From a bacterium (GTDB lineage: Bacteria; Planctomycetota; B15-G4; JADJEK01): a stretch of 13,992 nt of DNA. The translations under genes and the position numbers were made by a program. Shown here one piece after another: positions 1 to 7,123 of the stretch. The notes beneath the pieces were generated by a model. That model did no database searches. It saw only the letters and a program-made list of their open reading frames with translations, and was not told the DNA's origin. The stretch covers positions 1 through 13,992 of the forward strand of contig JAUIEL010000093.1 in the NCBI GenBank assembly GCA_030428825.1, given 5' to 3'. The first letter of the stretch is position 1; each line of letters starts with the position of its first letter.

Positions 1-1
1 G

Positions 2-40
2 TACGCCGCGTCGAACGCCATCATGGCGACCACGGAGTGA
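2..40 (+). CDS. 3' end of an upstream gene (partial, unidentified)
   Basis: Only the last 12 codons would be inside the window; they read YAASNAIMATTE and then TGA. The reading is plausible because a perfect terminator-like palindrome follows 63 bp downstream on the same strand. It is too short for any family call, and another frame stopping at 46-48 cannot be excluded. Confidence 0.3.
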   Translation, partial: YAASNAIMATTE

Positions 41-102
41 CCCCGTGACGCGGGCGGTGGGGGCGGCGCTCCGACGTCGCTCCCTCCGGACGTGAACCTT
101 GA

Positions 103-132
103 AGGGGGAGCCGGCCGCGGCCGGCTCCCCCT
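103..132 (+). terminator. Perfect 28-bp palindrome, likely intrinsic terminator
   Basis: Positions 104-131 are a perfect GC-only palindrome (GGGGGAGCCGGCC... and its mirror), extended by one A:T pair, with the pyrimidine-rich tail TCTTCCGTC after it. It lies after the presumed end of the upstream gene and 134 bp before the next start codon. A folded RNA would have a stem of about 12 bp. The T-tract is weak, as is usual in GC-rich genomes. As DNA, a self-complementary site could also bind a dimeric protein, but the position favours termination. Confidence 0.55.
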
Positions 133-265
133 CTTCCGTCTCCGGCGCCGTCGCTCGATCGCGCTCGTCGAACGGGAAGCGCACGTCCGGACTCCGTCCG
201 CCCCGGCGCTCCGGCCCTCGCGTAGGCTGTCCGAACACCGATCGGAGCGAGGAGGAGGATCCGCC

Positions 266-1681
266 ATGACCCCGGCCCGCGTCGTCGCGACGTTCGTGCT
301 CGCGCTCGCCGCGTCGGGCTGTTCCCTGTTCGAGGGGGACCCCGACCTGTTCACCGGCGCCGCGACCTCGATGACCGAGGGGGAGCTTCGGTCGCGTATC
401 GACACGTTCGCGGACCGGTTCGCCCGTTCGATGCAGGGGGCGGCGGACGAGGTCGCCTTCCTGACCGAGGACCCGACGGTGCGGCGCGAGGCGCTCCTCT
501 GGAAGATGAACGTGATCGGCGAGTGCCGGGAGGCGGCCGGGCGCCCCGATCCGCGCGGGGCGCTCTCGGACTGCTGGACGCTCTGCGCCCAGCTCGAGCG
601 GTACTTCGCGGGCGGCGCCGAGGAGCGTCACGCGTTCTGGGGTCAGCAGGGGGCGCTCGACGTGGCGCTCCGCGCGACGGAGGAGATGGGATCGGACGTC
701 GAGGAGATCGCGCTCCATTGGCTCGGGAGGGAGCGGTTCGAGCGCGCCTCCGCGCAGATCGACGCGTTCGCGGCGGCGAATCCGATGTCGGGGCGGTTCG
801 GGCGACGGTCGTACGATCGGCCGGCCGCGGCGGGGCGGGAGTTCCCGCGCGTCGACGCCATCGTCTCCGCGGGGCTGGCGCCGTTCAACGTCGTCGGCGG
901 GATCGATCGGACCGCCGAGTCGATCCGGGAGTTCTCCGACGTCGCGGACCGGTTCACGAAGGTCGTGGAGGGGCTCCCGGAGCGGAGCCGGTGGGAGGCG
1001 CAGCTCGCGCTGTACGACTTCGAGGAGCGTCCGACGGTGATCGCGACCCGCCGCGCCGCCGAGGAGCTCTCGGCGAGCGCGAACGTCCTGGCGGAGACGG
1101 CGCGGGCGCTGCCCGAGGAGCTCCGCGGGACGCTCGCGGGTTCGTTCGACGACGTCGAGGCGACGTCCCGCTCGCTCCGCGAGACCGCGGCGGCGGTCGA
1201 TCGGACCGCGACGACGGCTCGCGGTCTGGTCGCGGACGTCGAGACGGCGCTGGAGCGCTCGGAGCGCGTCGTGCGGGCGGCGGAGGCGGCCTCGGAGAGC
1301 GTCGCGCGGGCCGGCGCGGCCTGGGAGGGGACGATCCGCGCGGTCGACGAGCTCCGCGGCGACGAGAGGCCGGAGTCGGAGTCGTCCGGCGGCGACGCCT
1401 CGGAGTACGCGCCGGAGGCGCTCGGCGACGCCGCCGACCGGATCGGCGCCGCCGCGGCCGAGCTCCGGGCCGGTCTCGTCGAGCTGCGCGCGTTGCTCGA
1501 CGAGTCCGACGTCGAGCGGGTGACGGCGGCGGTCGACGCCTCGACGGAGGCGGCGCTCCGGCGGACCACGGAGCACGCGGTCGACCTCGTCGACCACGCG
1601 ACGAAGCGCGCCGCGCAGCTCGCCGGGCTGGTCTTCGGGCTCGCCCTCGCGTTCCTCCTCGTGACACGACGGTGGAAGTAG
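266..1681 (+). CDS. Coiled-coil lipoprotein with C-terminal transmembrane helix
   Basis: Hypothetical envelope protein of 471 residues; function unknown. The ATG at 266 is chosen because GGAGGAGG lies just upstream (251-258) and the product then begins with a lipoprotein signal peptide: hydrophobic residues 6-16 and the lipobox-like AASGC with Cys19. An in-frame GTG at 92 would overlap the terminator palindrome and bury the signal peptide. Residues about 30-200 are mostly helical and include a CREAAGRPDPRGALSDCW segment. Residues about 250-445 are Ala/Glu/Arg/Ser-rich with heptad-like spacing, typical of long coiled coils of the kind that attract 'chemotaxis protein' labels. Residues 453-467 (LAGLVFGLALAFLLV) are a membrane helix followed by RRWK, which should sit in the cytoplasm. 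The protein therefore has a lipid anchor at one end and a helix at the other. The helicase gene follows on the same strand after 61 bp, so the two may be co-transcribed, although no functional link is apparent. Confidence 0.8.
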   Translation: MTPARVVATFVLALAASGCSLFEGDPDLFTGAATSMTEGELRSRIDTFADRFARSMQGAADEVAFLTEDPTVRREALLWKMNVIGECREAAGRPDPRGALSDCWTLCAQLERYFAGGAEERHAFWGQQGALDVALRATEEMGSDVEEIALHWLGRERFERASAQIDAFAAANPMSGRFGRRSYDRPAAAGREFPRVDAIVSAGLAPFNVVGGIDRTAESIREFSDVADRFTKVVEGLPERSRWEAQLALYDFEERPTVIATRRAAEELSASANVLAETARALPEELRGTLAGSFDDVEATSRSLRETAAAVDRTATTARGLVADVETALERSERVVRAAEAASESVARAGAAWEGTIRAVDELRGDERPESESSGGDASEYAPEALGDAADRIGAAAAELRAGLVELRALLDESDVERVTAAVDASTEAALRRTTEHAVDLVDHATKRAAQLAGLVFGLALAFLLVTRRWK

Positions 1682-1688
1682 GGGCCCT

Positions 1689-1708
1689 CCGCCGCGGCGT
1701 CGCGGCGG
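1689..1708 (+). terminator. GC hairpin between lipoprotein and helicase genes
   Basis: An 8-bp perfect stem (CCGCCGCG / CGCGGCGG) with the loop GCGT starts 8 bp after the lipoprotein stop. There is no T-tract, so termination is uncertain. It may equally be an mRNA-stabilising or attenuating structure in the 61-bp gap. Confidence 0.25.
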
Positions 1709-1742
1709 GCGACGGGGGCGTCGGCCGGGTATCGTCTCGTGC

Positions 1743-4700
1743 ATGCCGCTCGACGCCTTCCATCCGACCGTCCGGCGTTGGTTCTCCGAGCAGGTCGGTG
1801 AGCCGACGGCGCCGCAGCGCGAGGGCTGGCCGCGGATCCGGGCCGGCCGCCACGTCCTGATCGCGGCGCCGACGGGGACCGGCAAGACGTTCGCGGCGTT
1901 CCTCTGGGCGGTCGACCGGCTCCTCCGCCGGGGCGGGACCCTCGCCGACCGGACCGAGGTCGTCTACGTCTCGCCGCTGAAGGCGCTGTCGAACGACGTG
2001 GCGAAGAACCTCCTCGCGCCGCTCGCCGCGCTCCGCGAGCTCGACCCGACGCTCCCCGAGGTCCGCGTCCTCGTCCGGACCGGCGACACGCCGCAGAAGG
2101 ACCGGCAGGCGATGACCCGTCGCCCGCCGCACGTCCTCGTGACGACGCCGGAGTCGCTCTACATCCTCCTGACCAGCGACGGCGGCCGCCGGATGCTGAA
2201 GGACGTCCGATCGGTCGTGGTCGACGAGATCCACGCGCTCGCGCGGGACAAGCGCGGCTCGCACCTCGCGCTCTCGCTCGAGCGGCTCGACGCCCTCGCC
2301 GGTCCGGTCCAGCGGATCGGTCTCTCCGCCACCCAGCGTCCGATCGAGGAGATCGGCCGGTACCTCGTCGGCGTCGGGCGCGAGGTCGACGTGATCGACG
2401 CGGGCCACCTCCGCTCGCTCGACCTCGGGGTGGAGGTGCCGCCGTCGCCCCTCTCCGCGGTCTGCTCCCACGAGGTGTGGGAGGAGATCTACGACCGGAT
2501 GACGGCGCGGATCGAGGAGCACCGGACGACGCTCGTGTTCGTCGGGACGCGGAAGATGGCCGAGCGGCTCTCCGCGCGGCTCGCCGACCGTCTCGGCGAG
2601 GAGAAGGTGAAGTGCCACCACGGATCCCTCTCGCGCGAGATCCGGTTCGAGGCGGAGCAGAAGCTGAAGTCGGGCGAGCTGAAGGCGCTCGTCGCCACCG
2701 CGTCGCTCGAGCTCGGCATCGACATCGGCGACGTCGACCTGGTGATCCAGGTCGGCGCGGTCCGCTCGATCGCCACGTTCCTGCAGCGGGTCGGGCGCGC
2801 CGGCCACGGCGTGGGGCGGACGCCGAAGGGGCGGTTCTTCCCGCTCACCCTCGACGAGCTGGCGGAGGCGGCGGCGCTGCTCGACGCGGTGCGGGGCGGG
2901 GAGCTCGACCGGATCCACCCGCCGCGGAAGCCGCTCGACATCCTCGCCCAGCAGATCGTCGCCGAGTGCGTGCCGGAGGAGCGGGACGAGCGGGAGCTGT
3001 TCCGCTCGTTCGCGCGGGCGTGGCCTTATCGCGACCTGACCGAGGAGGAGTTCTGCGCCGCGTCGGAGGTCCACCTCGGCGGGCGGTACGCGCTCCTGCA
3101 CCGTGACGGGGTGAACCGGAAGCTCCGGGCGACGCGCCGGGCGCGGCTCCGGGCGATCCAGTCCGGCGGCGCGATCCCGGACGCCGGCGACTACCGCGTC
3201 CTGCTCGAGCCGGAGGGGACGTTCCTCGGCACGCTGAACGAGGACTTCGCGGTCGAGGCGAACGCCGGCGACATCGTCCAGCTCGGCACGACGTCGTGGC
3301 GCATCCTCCGGGTCGAGACCGGGGTCGTGCGCGTCGCCGACGCGAAGGGTCTGCCGCCGACCCTGCCGTTCTGGCTCGGCGAGGGGCCCGGGCGGACCGA
3401 GGAGCTGTCGGGCGCGATCGGCGACCTCCGCGACTGGGCGACGTCGTCGGAGGCGGTCGTCGAGCGGACCGGTCTCCCGGAGGGGGCGGCGCGCCAGCTC
3501 GCGGAGTTCCTCGACGACGCGCGCCGGCTCCTCGGCCGGCTCCCGACCCGGACGCGGATCGTCTGCGAGCGGTTCTTCGACGAGGCGGGCGGGACGCAGA
3601 TCGTCCTCCACGCGCCGTTCGGCAGCCGGACGAACCGCGCGCTCGGCCTCGCCCTCCGGAAGCGGATCTGCCGTGGGTTCGGGTACGAGCTGCAGGCGGC
3701 GGCGAACGAGGAGGCGATCCTCTTCTCCCTCGGCGAGAAGCCGGGCGTCCCGGTCGACCAGATCTTCGAGTGGCTCCATCCGCGGACCGCGCGCGAGGTG
3801 CTGGTCCAGGCGATGCTCGTCACGCCGATGTTCGAGGCGCGGTGGCGGTGGAACGCGACCCGAGCCCTCCTCGTCGACCGGATGAGGGGGGGGAAGCCGG
3901 TCCCGATCCTCCTCCAGAAGATGCGGGCGCAGGACGCGCTGACCGAGGCGTTCCCGCAGGCGGTCGCGTGCCCGGAGACGCTCGAGTCGCCGGACATCGA
4001 CGTCCCGATGGACCACCCGCTGGTGCGGCAGACGGTCGAGGACTGCCTGACCGAGGCGATGGACGTCGACGGGATGATCCGGGTCCTCGAGGGGCTGCGC
4101 GACGGCTCGATCGAGGGGGTCGTCGTCGACACCCCGCGGCCGTCGTCGCTCGCCCACGGCATCCTCTCCGCCGGGCCGTACGCGTTCCTCGACGACGCCC
4201 CGCTCGAGGAGCGCCGCGCCCGGGCGGTCCAGACCCGGCGGGCGCTCGACGACCGCGCGGCGGACACCGTCGGCGCGCTCGACCCGGAGGCGGTCCGGCG
4301 CGTGACGGAGGAGGCGTGGCCCGACCCGCGCGACGCGGAAGAGGTCCACGAGGCGCTCGGCTGGATGGGGTACGTGACGCTCGCCGAGGCGCCGACGTGG
4401 CGCGGGTGGCTGCTCGAGCTGGAAGCGGCGCGGCGGGTCGAGCGGGACGGCGAGCGGTGGTTCGCGGTCGAGGCGTCGCGCGACCCGGTGGCGGTCCTGC
4501 GCGGGCGGATGGAGGCGCTCGGTCCGGTCCCGGCGGACGCGGTCGACCCGGTCGCGATGGGGGCGCTCGAGGCGGACGGCGCGGTGATGCGGGTCCGGCA
4601 CGACGGCCGGGACGTCTTCTGCGATCGGCGCCTCCTGAAGCGGATCCAGCGCTACACGATCGACGGGCTGCGCCGGCAGATCGAGCCGGCGACGGCGGCG

Positions 4701-5618
4701 GAGTTCCTCAGGTTCCTCAGCGCGTGGCAGCACGCGGCGCCGACGTTCCGGCTCGAGGGGCCGGCCGGCGTCGCGACCGTGCTCGCGAAGCTCGCGGGGT
4801 TCGAGGCGCCGGCGCGGGCGTGGGAGAGGGACATCCTCCCGGCGCGCGTGACCGGGTACCGGAGGGAGTGGCTCGACGAGGTGACGCTGTCGGGAGCGTT
4901 CTCGTGGGGGAGGCTGTTCGGAGCGGGGCGGTCGCCGATCAAGACGACGCCGCTCGCGCTCGTTCCGCGCGAGGACCTCGACGCGTGGCGCGCGCTCGCC
5001 CCGCCGCCCGACGAGGCGGCGCTCTCCGGGGACGCCCGCGCCGCCCTCGCCCTCCTACGGGAGCGCGGCGCCGTCTTCCCCGACGAGTTGACGAAGCGGC
5101 TCGACCTCCTCCCCGCGCTGTTCGAGCGGGCCGTCGCCGAGCTGATCGGCCACGGCTTCCTGACCGCCGACTCGTTCGCCGCGGTCCGCAGCCTGCTCGT
5201 GCCGCCGTCCCGCCGCCGCCGCGGCATGGCGACCCACGGCCGCTTCTCGATCTTCCGCGAGGAGGTCGGCGTGGCGGCCGACCCCGAGTTCGTCGCCCGG
5301 CGCCTGCTCGATCGGACCGGCGTCGTCCTGCGCCGCACCGCGAAGCGCGAGCGGATGCCGGTGCCGTGGCGCGACCTCGTGCGCGTCTACCGCCGGTGGG
5401 AGCTGCGCGGCGATGTCCGCGGCGGGCGGTTCGTCGCCGGGTTCGACGGCGAGCAGTACGCGCTCCCGGAGGCGGTCGACCTGCTGCGGGCGATCCGCCG
5501 CCGCGACTCGTTCCCGGCCGTCGAGGTCTCGGCCGCCGACCCGCTCAACTTCGTCGGGATCCTGACCCCCGACCCGCGCCCGGCGCCGACGGCGCGGGAG
5601 GTGGTGCGGGTGTCGTAG
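1743..5618 (+). CDS. lhr: Lhr-type ATP-dependent DNA helicase
   Basis: Superfamily 2 DNA helicase of the Lhr (large helicase-related) family, 1291 residues, presumably cytoplasmic and acting in DNA repair. Visible motifs: Q-motif-like PTAPQREGW (residues 21-29), Walker A APTGTGKT (42-49), DEIH (161-164), SAT (195-197), motif V ATASLELGIDIG (318-329) and motif VI QRVGRAGH (348-355). The Lhr core ends near residue 830, just after the family-typical PYAFLDDAPLEERR (812 on). The C-terminal third carries further Lhr signatures, FLRFLSAWQH (from 988) and near the end GRFVAGFDGEQYALPEAV, so both ends are complete. Full-length homologues are about 1,500 residues, so this protein is shorter, probably within the middle of the C-terminal winged-helix/glycosylase-like region. 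No strong Shine-Dalgarno is visible before the ATG at 1743. The ligase and phosphoesterase often found beside Lhr repair operons are absent from the window. The last 74 bp overlap the convergent M23 peptidase gene. Confidence 0.93.
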   Translation: MPLDAFHPTVRRWFSEQVGEPTAPQREGWPRIRAGRHVLIAAPTGTGKTFAAFLWAVDRLLRRGGTLADRTEVVYVSPLKALSNDVAKNLLAPLAALRELDPTLPEVRVLVRTGDTPQKDRQAMTRRPPHVLVTTPESLYILLTSDGGRRMLKDVRSVVVDEIHALARDKRGSHLALSLERLDALAGPVQRIGLSATQRPIEEIGRYLVGVGREVDVIDAGHLRSLDLGVEVPPSPLSAVCSHEVWEEIYDRMTARIEEHRTTLVFVGTRKMAERLSARLADRLGEEKVKCHHGSLSREIRFEAEQKLKSGELKALVATASLELGIDIGDVDLVIQVGAVRSIATFLQRVGRAGHGVGRTPKGRFFPLTLDELAEAAALLDAVRGGELDRIHPPRKPLDILAQQIVAECVPEERDERELFRSFARAWPYRDLTEEEFCAASEVHLGGRYALLHRDGVNRKLRATRRARLRAIQSGGAIPDAGDYRVLLEPEGTFLGTLNEDFAVEANAGDIVQLGTTSWRILRVETGVVRVADAKGLPPTLPFWLGEGPGRTEELSGAIGDLRDWATSSEAVVERTGLPEGAARQLAEFLDDARRLLGRLPTRTRIVCERFFDEAGGTQIVLHAPFGSRTNRALGLALRKRICRGFGYELQAAANEEAILFSLGEKPGVPVDQIFEWLHPRTAREVLVQAMLVTPMFEARWRWNATRALLVDRMRGGKPVPILLQKMRAQDALTEAFPQAVACPETLESPDIDVPMDHPLVRQTVEDCLTEAMDVDGMIRVLEGLRDGSIEGVVVDTPRPSSLAHGILSAGPYAFLDDAPLEERRARAVQTRRALDDRAADTVGALDPEAVRRVTEEAWPDPRDAEEVHEALGWMGYVTLAEAPTWRGWLLELEAARRVERDGERWFAVEASRDPVAVLRGRMEALGPVPADAVDPVAMGALEADGAVMRVRHDGRDVFCDRRLLKRIQRYTIDGLRRQIEPATAAEFLRFLSAWQHAAPTFRLEGPAGVATVLAKLAGFEAPARAWERDILPARVTGYRREWLDEVTLSGAFSWGRLFGAGRSPIKTTPLALVPREDLDAWRALAPPPDEAALSGDARAALALLRERGAVFPDELTKRLDLLPALFERAVAELIGHGFLTADSFAAVRSLLVPPSRRRRGMATHGRFSIFREEVGVAADPEFVARRLLDRTGVVLRRTAKRERMPVPWRDLVRVYRRWELRGDVRGGRFVAGFDGEQYALPEAVDLLRAIRRRDSFPAVEVSAADPLNFVGILTPDPRPAPTAREVVRVS

Positions 5619-6495
5619 CCCGGACCCGGTCGTCGAACGCGCGCCGGCGGCGCTCGATCCACTCCGACGGGCGGAGCCACTCGTCGACGGTCTCGCGGTC
5701 CCCGTACCCCCGGCACCAGTGGACGATGTCGGCCGGGCGGTGGCCGGGGGAGGTGCTCCCGACGAGCGTCGACATCACCGACACGGTCCCGTCCTCCAGG
5801 CGGACCTCGGCCGTCGTCCGGTCGCGGAGCGTCACCTCCGCCACGGGTGAGCGGACGAGCCGCATCGTCGGCCCGCGATCGGACGCGGGGAGGCCGACCT
5901 CGAGCGCGTCCCGCGCGAGCTCGCGCCGCCACGACGGCGCCAGCTGGAAGTAGGGGCCGACGTGGAGTCCGAAGTGGAGGTGGGCCGGGTACTCGCCGTT
6001 CTCCTCGCTCCGGTCCGCCCCGACGGCGCCGATCGGCGCGCCGCGTCGGACGACGTCGCCGGCGGACACGCGGAGGCCGGCGGCGAGGTGGACGTAGACC
6101 GAGCAGACGTGCGTCCGGTCGCCGTCCGGCGGTGAGAGGGCGTGCTCGATCACCACGACGTGGCCGAGGTTCCAGTGCTTCCGGCCGGCGTCGTCGGTCC
6201 AGGTCGGGCTGAAGTCGGCGTACCGGACGCGCCCGTTCGCCGCCGCCCGCACCTCGGTTCCCCCGGGGAGCCAGACGTCCTCCGCGAGGTGCCACGTTCC
6301 GGCGAACGGCGCGCCCGACCGCTCGCCGACCTTCACCCCGAAGTTCCCCGCGCCCCGCAGTCCGCGCCGGTAGTCGTCGCACGGCCACTCGAACGTCGTC
6401 GCGGGAGGGAGCGGCGGCTCGCGGGGGCCGGCTTCGGGCGGGGCCGGGAGCGAGAGGGGCAGGAGGGCGGCGACGATCGACACGGGAAGGGGCAT
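5545..6495 (-). CDS. Secreted M23 (LytM-type) metallopeptidase
   Basis: Predicted zinc endopeptidase of 316 residues acting on peptidoglycan cross-links or another glycine-rich peptide outside the cytoplasm. The start at 6495 has GGAGG seven bases upstream (complement of 6503-6507). The N-terminus (residues 1-17) is hydrophobic and probably a signal peptide, although it lacks an obvious positive n-region. The M23 catalytic set is complete: HLAED (His69, Asp73), YVHL (His136) and HLHFGLH (His172, His174). By homology His69, Asp73 and His174 bind zinc, and His136 and His172 are catalytic. The beta-core glycines AAANGRVRY and GDVVRRGAPIG are present. Residues about 190-290 have no recognised domain, and the last 25 are Pro/Ala/Gly-rich. 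That low-complexity tail is the part encoded antisense to the end of lhr, so it may have arisen by read-through into the neighbour. Confidence 0.88.
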   Translation of the reverse strand: MPLPVSIVAALLPLSLPAPPEAGPREPPLPPATTFEWPCDDYRRGLRGAGNFGVKVGERSGAPFAGTWHLAEDVWLPGGTEVRAAANGRVRYADFSPTWTDDAGRKHWNLGHVVVIEHALSPPDGDRTHVCSVYVHLAAGLRVSAGDVVRRGAPIGAVGADRSEENGEYPAHLHFGLHVGPYFQLAPSWRRELARDALEVGLPASDRGPTMRLVRSPVAEVTLRDRTTAEVRLEDGTVSVMSTLVGSTSPGHRPADIVHWCRGYGDRETVDEWLRPSEWIERRRRAFDDRVRATTPAPPPAPSAPGAGRGSGSRRS

Positions 6496-6540
6496 GACGT
6501 GGCCTCCGGGCGAGCTACCCGGCGGCCTCTCTCGGGGTAA

Positions 6541-6699
6541 CAGCCCGTTGAAGAAGTGCTGTGGGTGCGAGGCGAGTTCCTCGCGGCCGAGATCAAGGCG
6601 CGCATCCGGAGGCGAATCGCCGATTCATCGAGGAATGCGCAACGCAGAGATCGGCCGCTAGGGGCCGCCGCAGCCCCGCATGACTTCTTCAACGGGCTG
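6541..6699. mobile_element. MITE-like element, 17-bp terminal inverted repeats, GTAA target duplication
   Basis: A 159-bp segment is bounded by perfect 17-bp inverted repeats, CAGCCCGTTGAAGAAGT at 6541-6557 and its complement at 6683-6699. Both ends are flanked by GTAA (6537-6540 and 6700-6703), as expected for a 4-bp target-site duplication. Sequence just inside the repeats is also partly mirrored (TGTGGGTGCG against TGCGGGGCTGCG). The interior has a small GCGAGG/CCTCGC hairpin and no transposase-length reading frame. It is thus a non-autonomous element that would need a transposase from a related full-length insertion sequence. The family cannot be named from the ends alone. It lies 41 bp upstream of the M23 peptidase start, where it could alter that gene's promoter. 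Confidence 0.7.
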
Positions 6700-6792
6700 G
6701 TAACGGGACGCGTCGGTGCGCGGCTCGTCCGACGGTCGCCAGCGGCCCGTCTTGACGGAGGATCTCGGGGGGGGGTAGCCTCCGAAAGAGAG

Positions 6793-6811
6793 GACTCGCG
6801 AAGGGCGAGTC
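6793..6811 (-). terminator. Hairpin with pyrimidine tail on the minus strand
   Basis: A perfect 7-bp stem (GACTCGC / GCGAGTC) with a 5-base loop. Read on the minus strand it is followed by CTCTCTTTC, the best T-rich tail in this gap. It could end transcripts leaving the histidine kinase gene about 290 bp upstream. The 104 bp from 6689 to 6792 outside the MITE hold no recognisable feature except a run of nine G at 6767-6775. Confidence 0.3.
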
Positions 6812-6829
6812 TGCGGGCGCACGGGGGCG

Positions 6830-6982
6830 GTGGTGACGGTGGAGAACGGGACCACGTTCTCCGTCTCCGGACTCGATCTCGGACCTCAGGAGGAGGTCCT
6901 GGTCGTCGTCGAGCTGAGCGCCGCTCCGTCCCGCGAGCTCGTCGCCATGGAGCTCGAGGCGTCGTTCGCCGACGGAACCTGA
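6830..6982 (+). pseudogene. Short coding remnant, C-terminal end of a beta-rich secreted protein
   Basis: Fifty codons from GTG 6830 to TGA 6980-6982 read like real protein: VTVENGTTFSVSGLDLG then EEVLVVVELSAAP and a final ELEASFADGT. The alternating hydrophobic pattern resembles the last strands of DUF11/CARDB-type extracellular beta-sandwich domains. The frame is open upstream only to a TAG at 6776-6778, directly after a run of nine G, and there is no ribosome-binding site. I read it as the surviving 3' end of a gene whose front was lost, perhaps during the MITE insertion or the nearby repeat expansion. A genuine short ORF or chance are alternatives. Confidence 0.35.
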
Positions 6983-7123
6983 CTCACGCCGCCGGGCGGG
7001 GGAGGCGGCGTGCCGGAGTCCGGTCCGAACTCCGACGTTCGACTCACGCCGCTGGGAGGGGGAGGCGGCGTGCGGAGTCCGGTCCGAACTCCGACGTTCG
7101 ACTCACGCCGCTGGGAGGCGGAG
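6981..7123. repeat. 60-bp tandem repeat, 2.3 copies, ending inside the kinase gene
   Basis: Copies start with GACTCACGCCG at 6981, 7041 and 7100 (periods 60 and 59 bp). The first two copies differ at three substitutions or single-base gaps; the third is partial and lies across the stop codon of the histidine kinase. Each full copy contains two stem-loops: CACGCCGC/GCGGCGTG (6985-7012 and 7045-7072) and CGGAGT/ACTCCG (7014-7034 and 7073-7093). Read on the minus strand, each copy repeats the last codons and stop of the kinase gene (variants of LPAA-stop) plus its 3' flank. Two consecutive strong hairpins after the stop could act as tandem terminators or 3'-end stabilisers. Confidence 0.85.

Noticed and set aside
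92..265. Earlier GTG start for the coiled-coil lipoprotein
   Set aside because: It would translate through the terminator palindrome, has no ribosome-binding site, and would place the lipoprotein signal in the protein interior.
954..4733. Open frame of 1259 codons on the minus strand
   Set aside because: It is fully antisense to the lipoprotein and lhr genes, is extremely Arg/Pro/Leu-rich without any motif, and arises from the G/C third-position bias of lhr.
6981..7123. CRISPR array
   Set aside because: Copies are directly abutting with no unique spacers and no cas genes nearby; it is a tandem duplication of a gene end.
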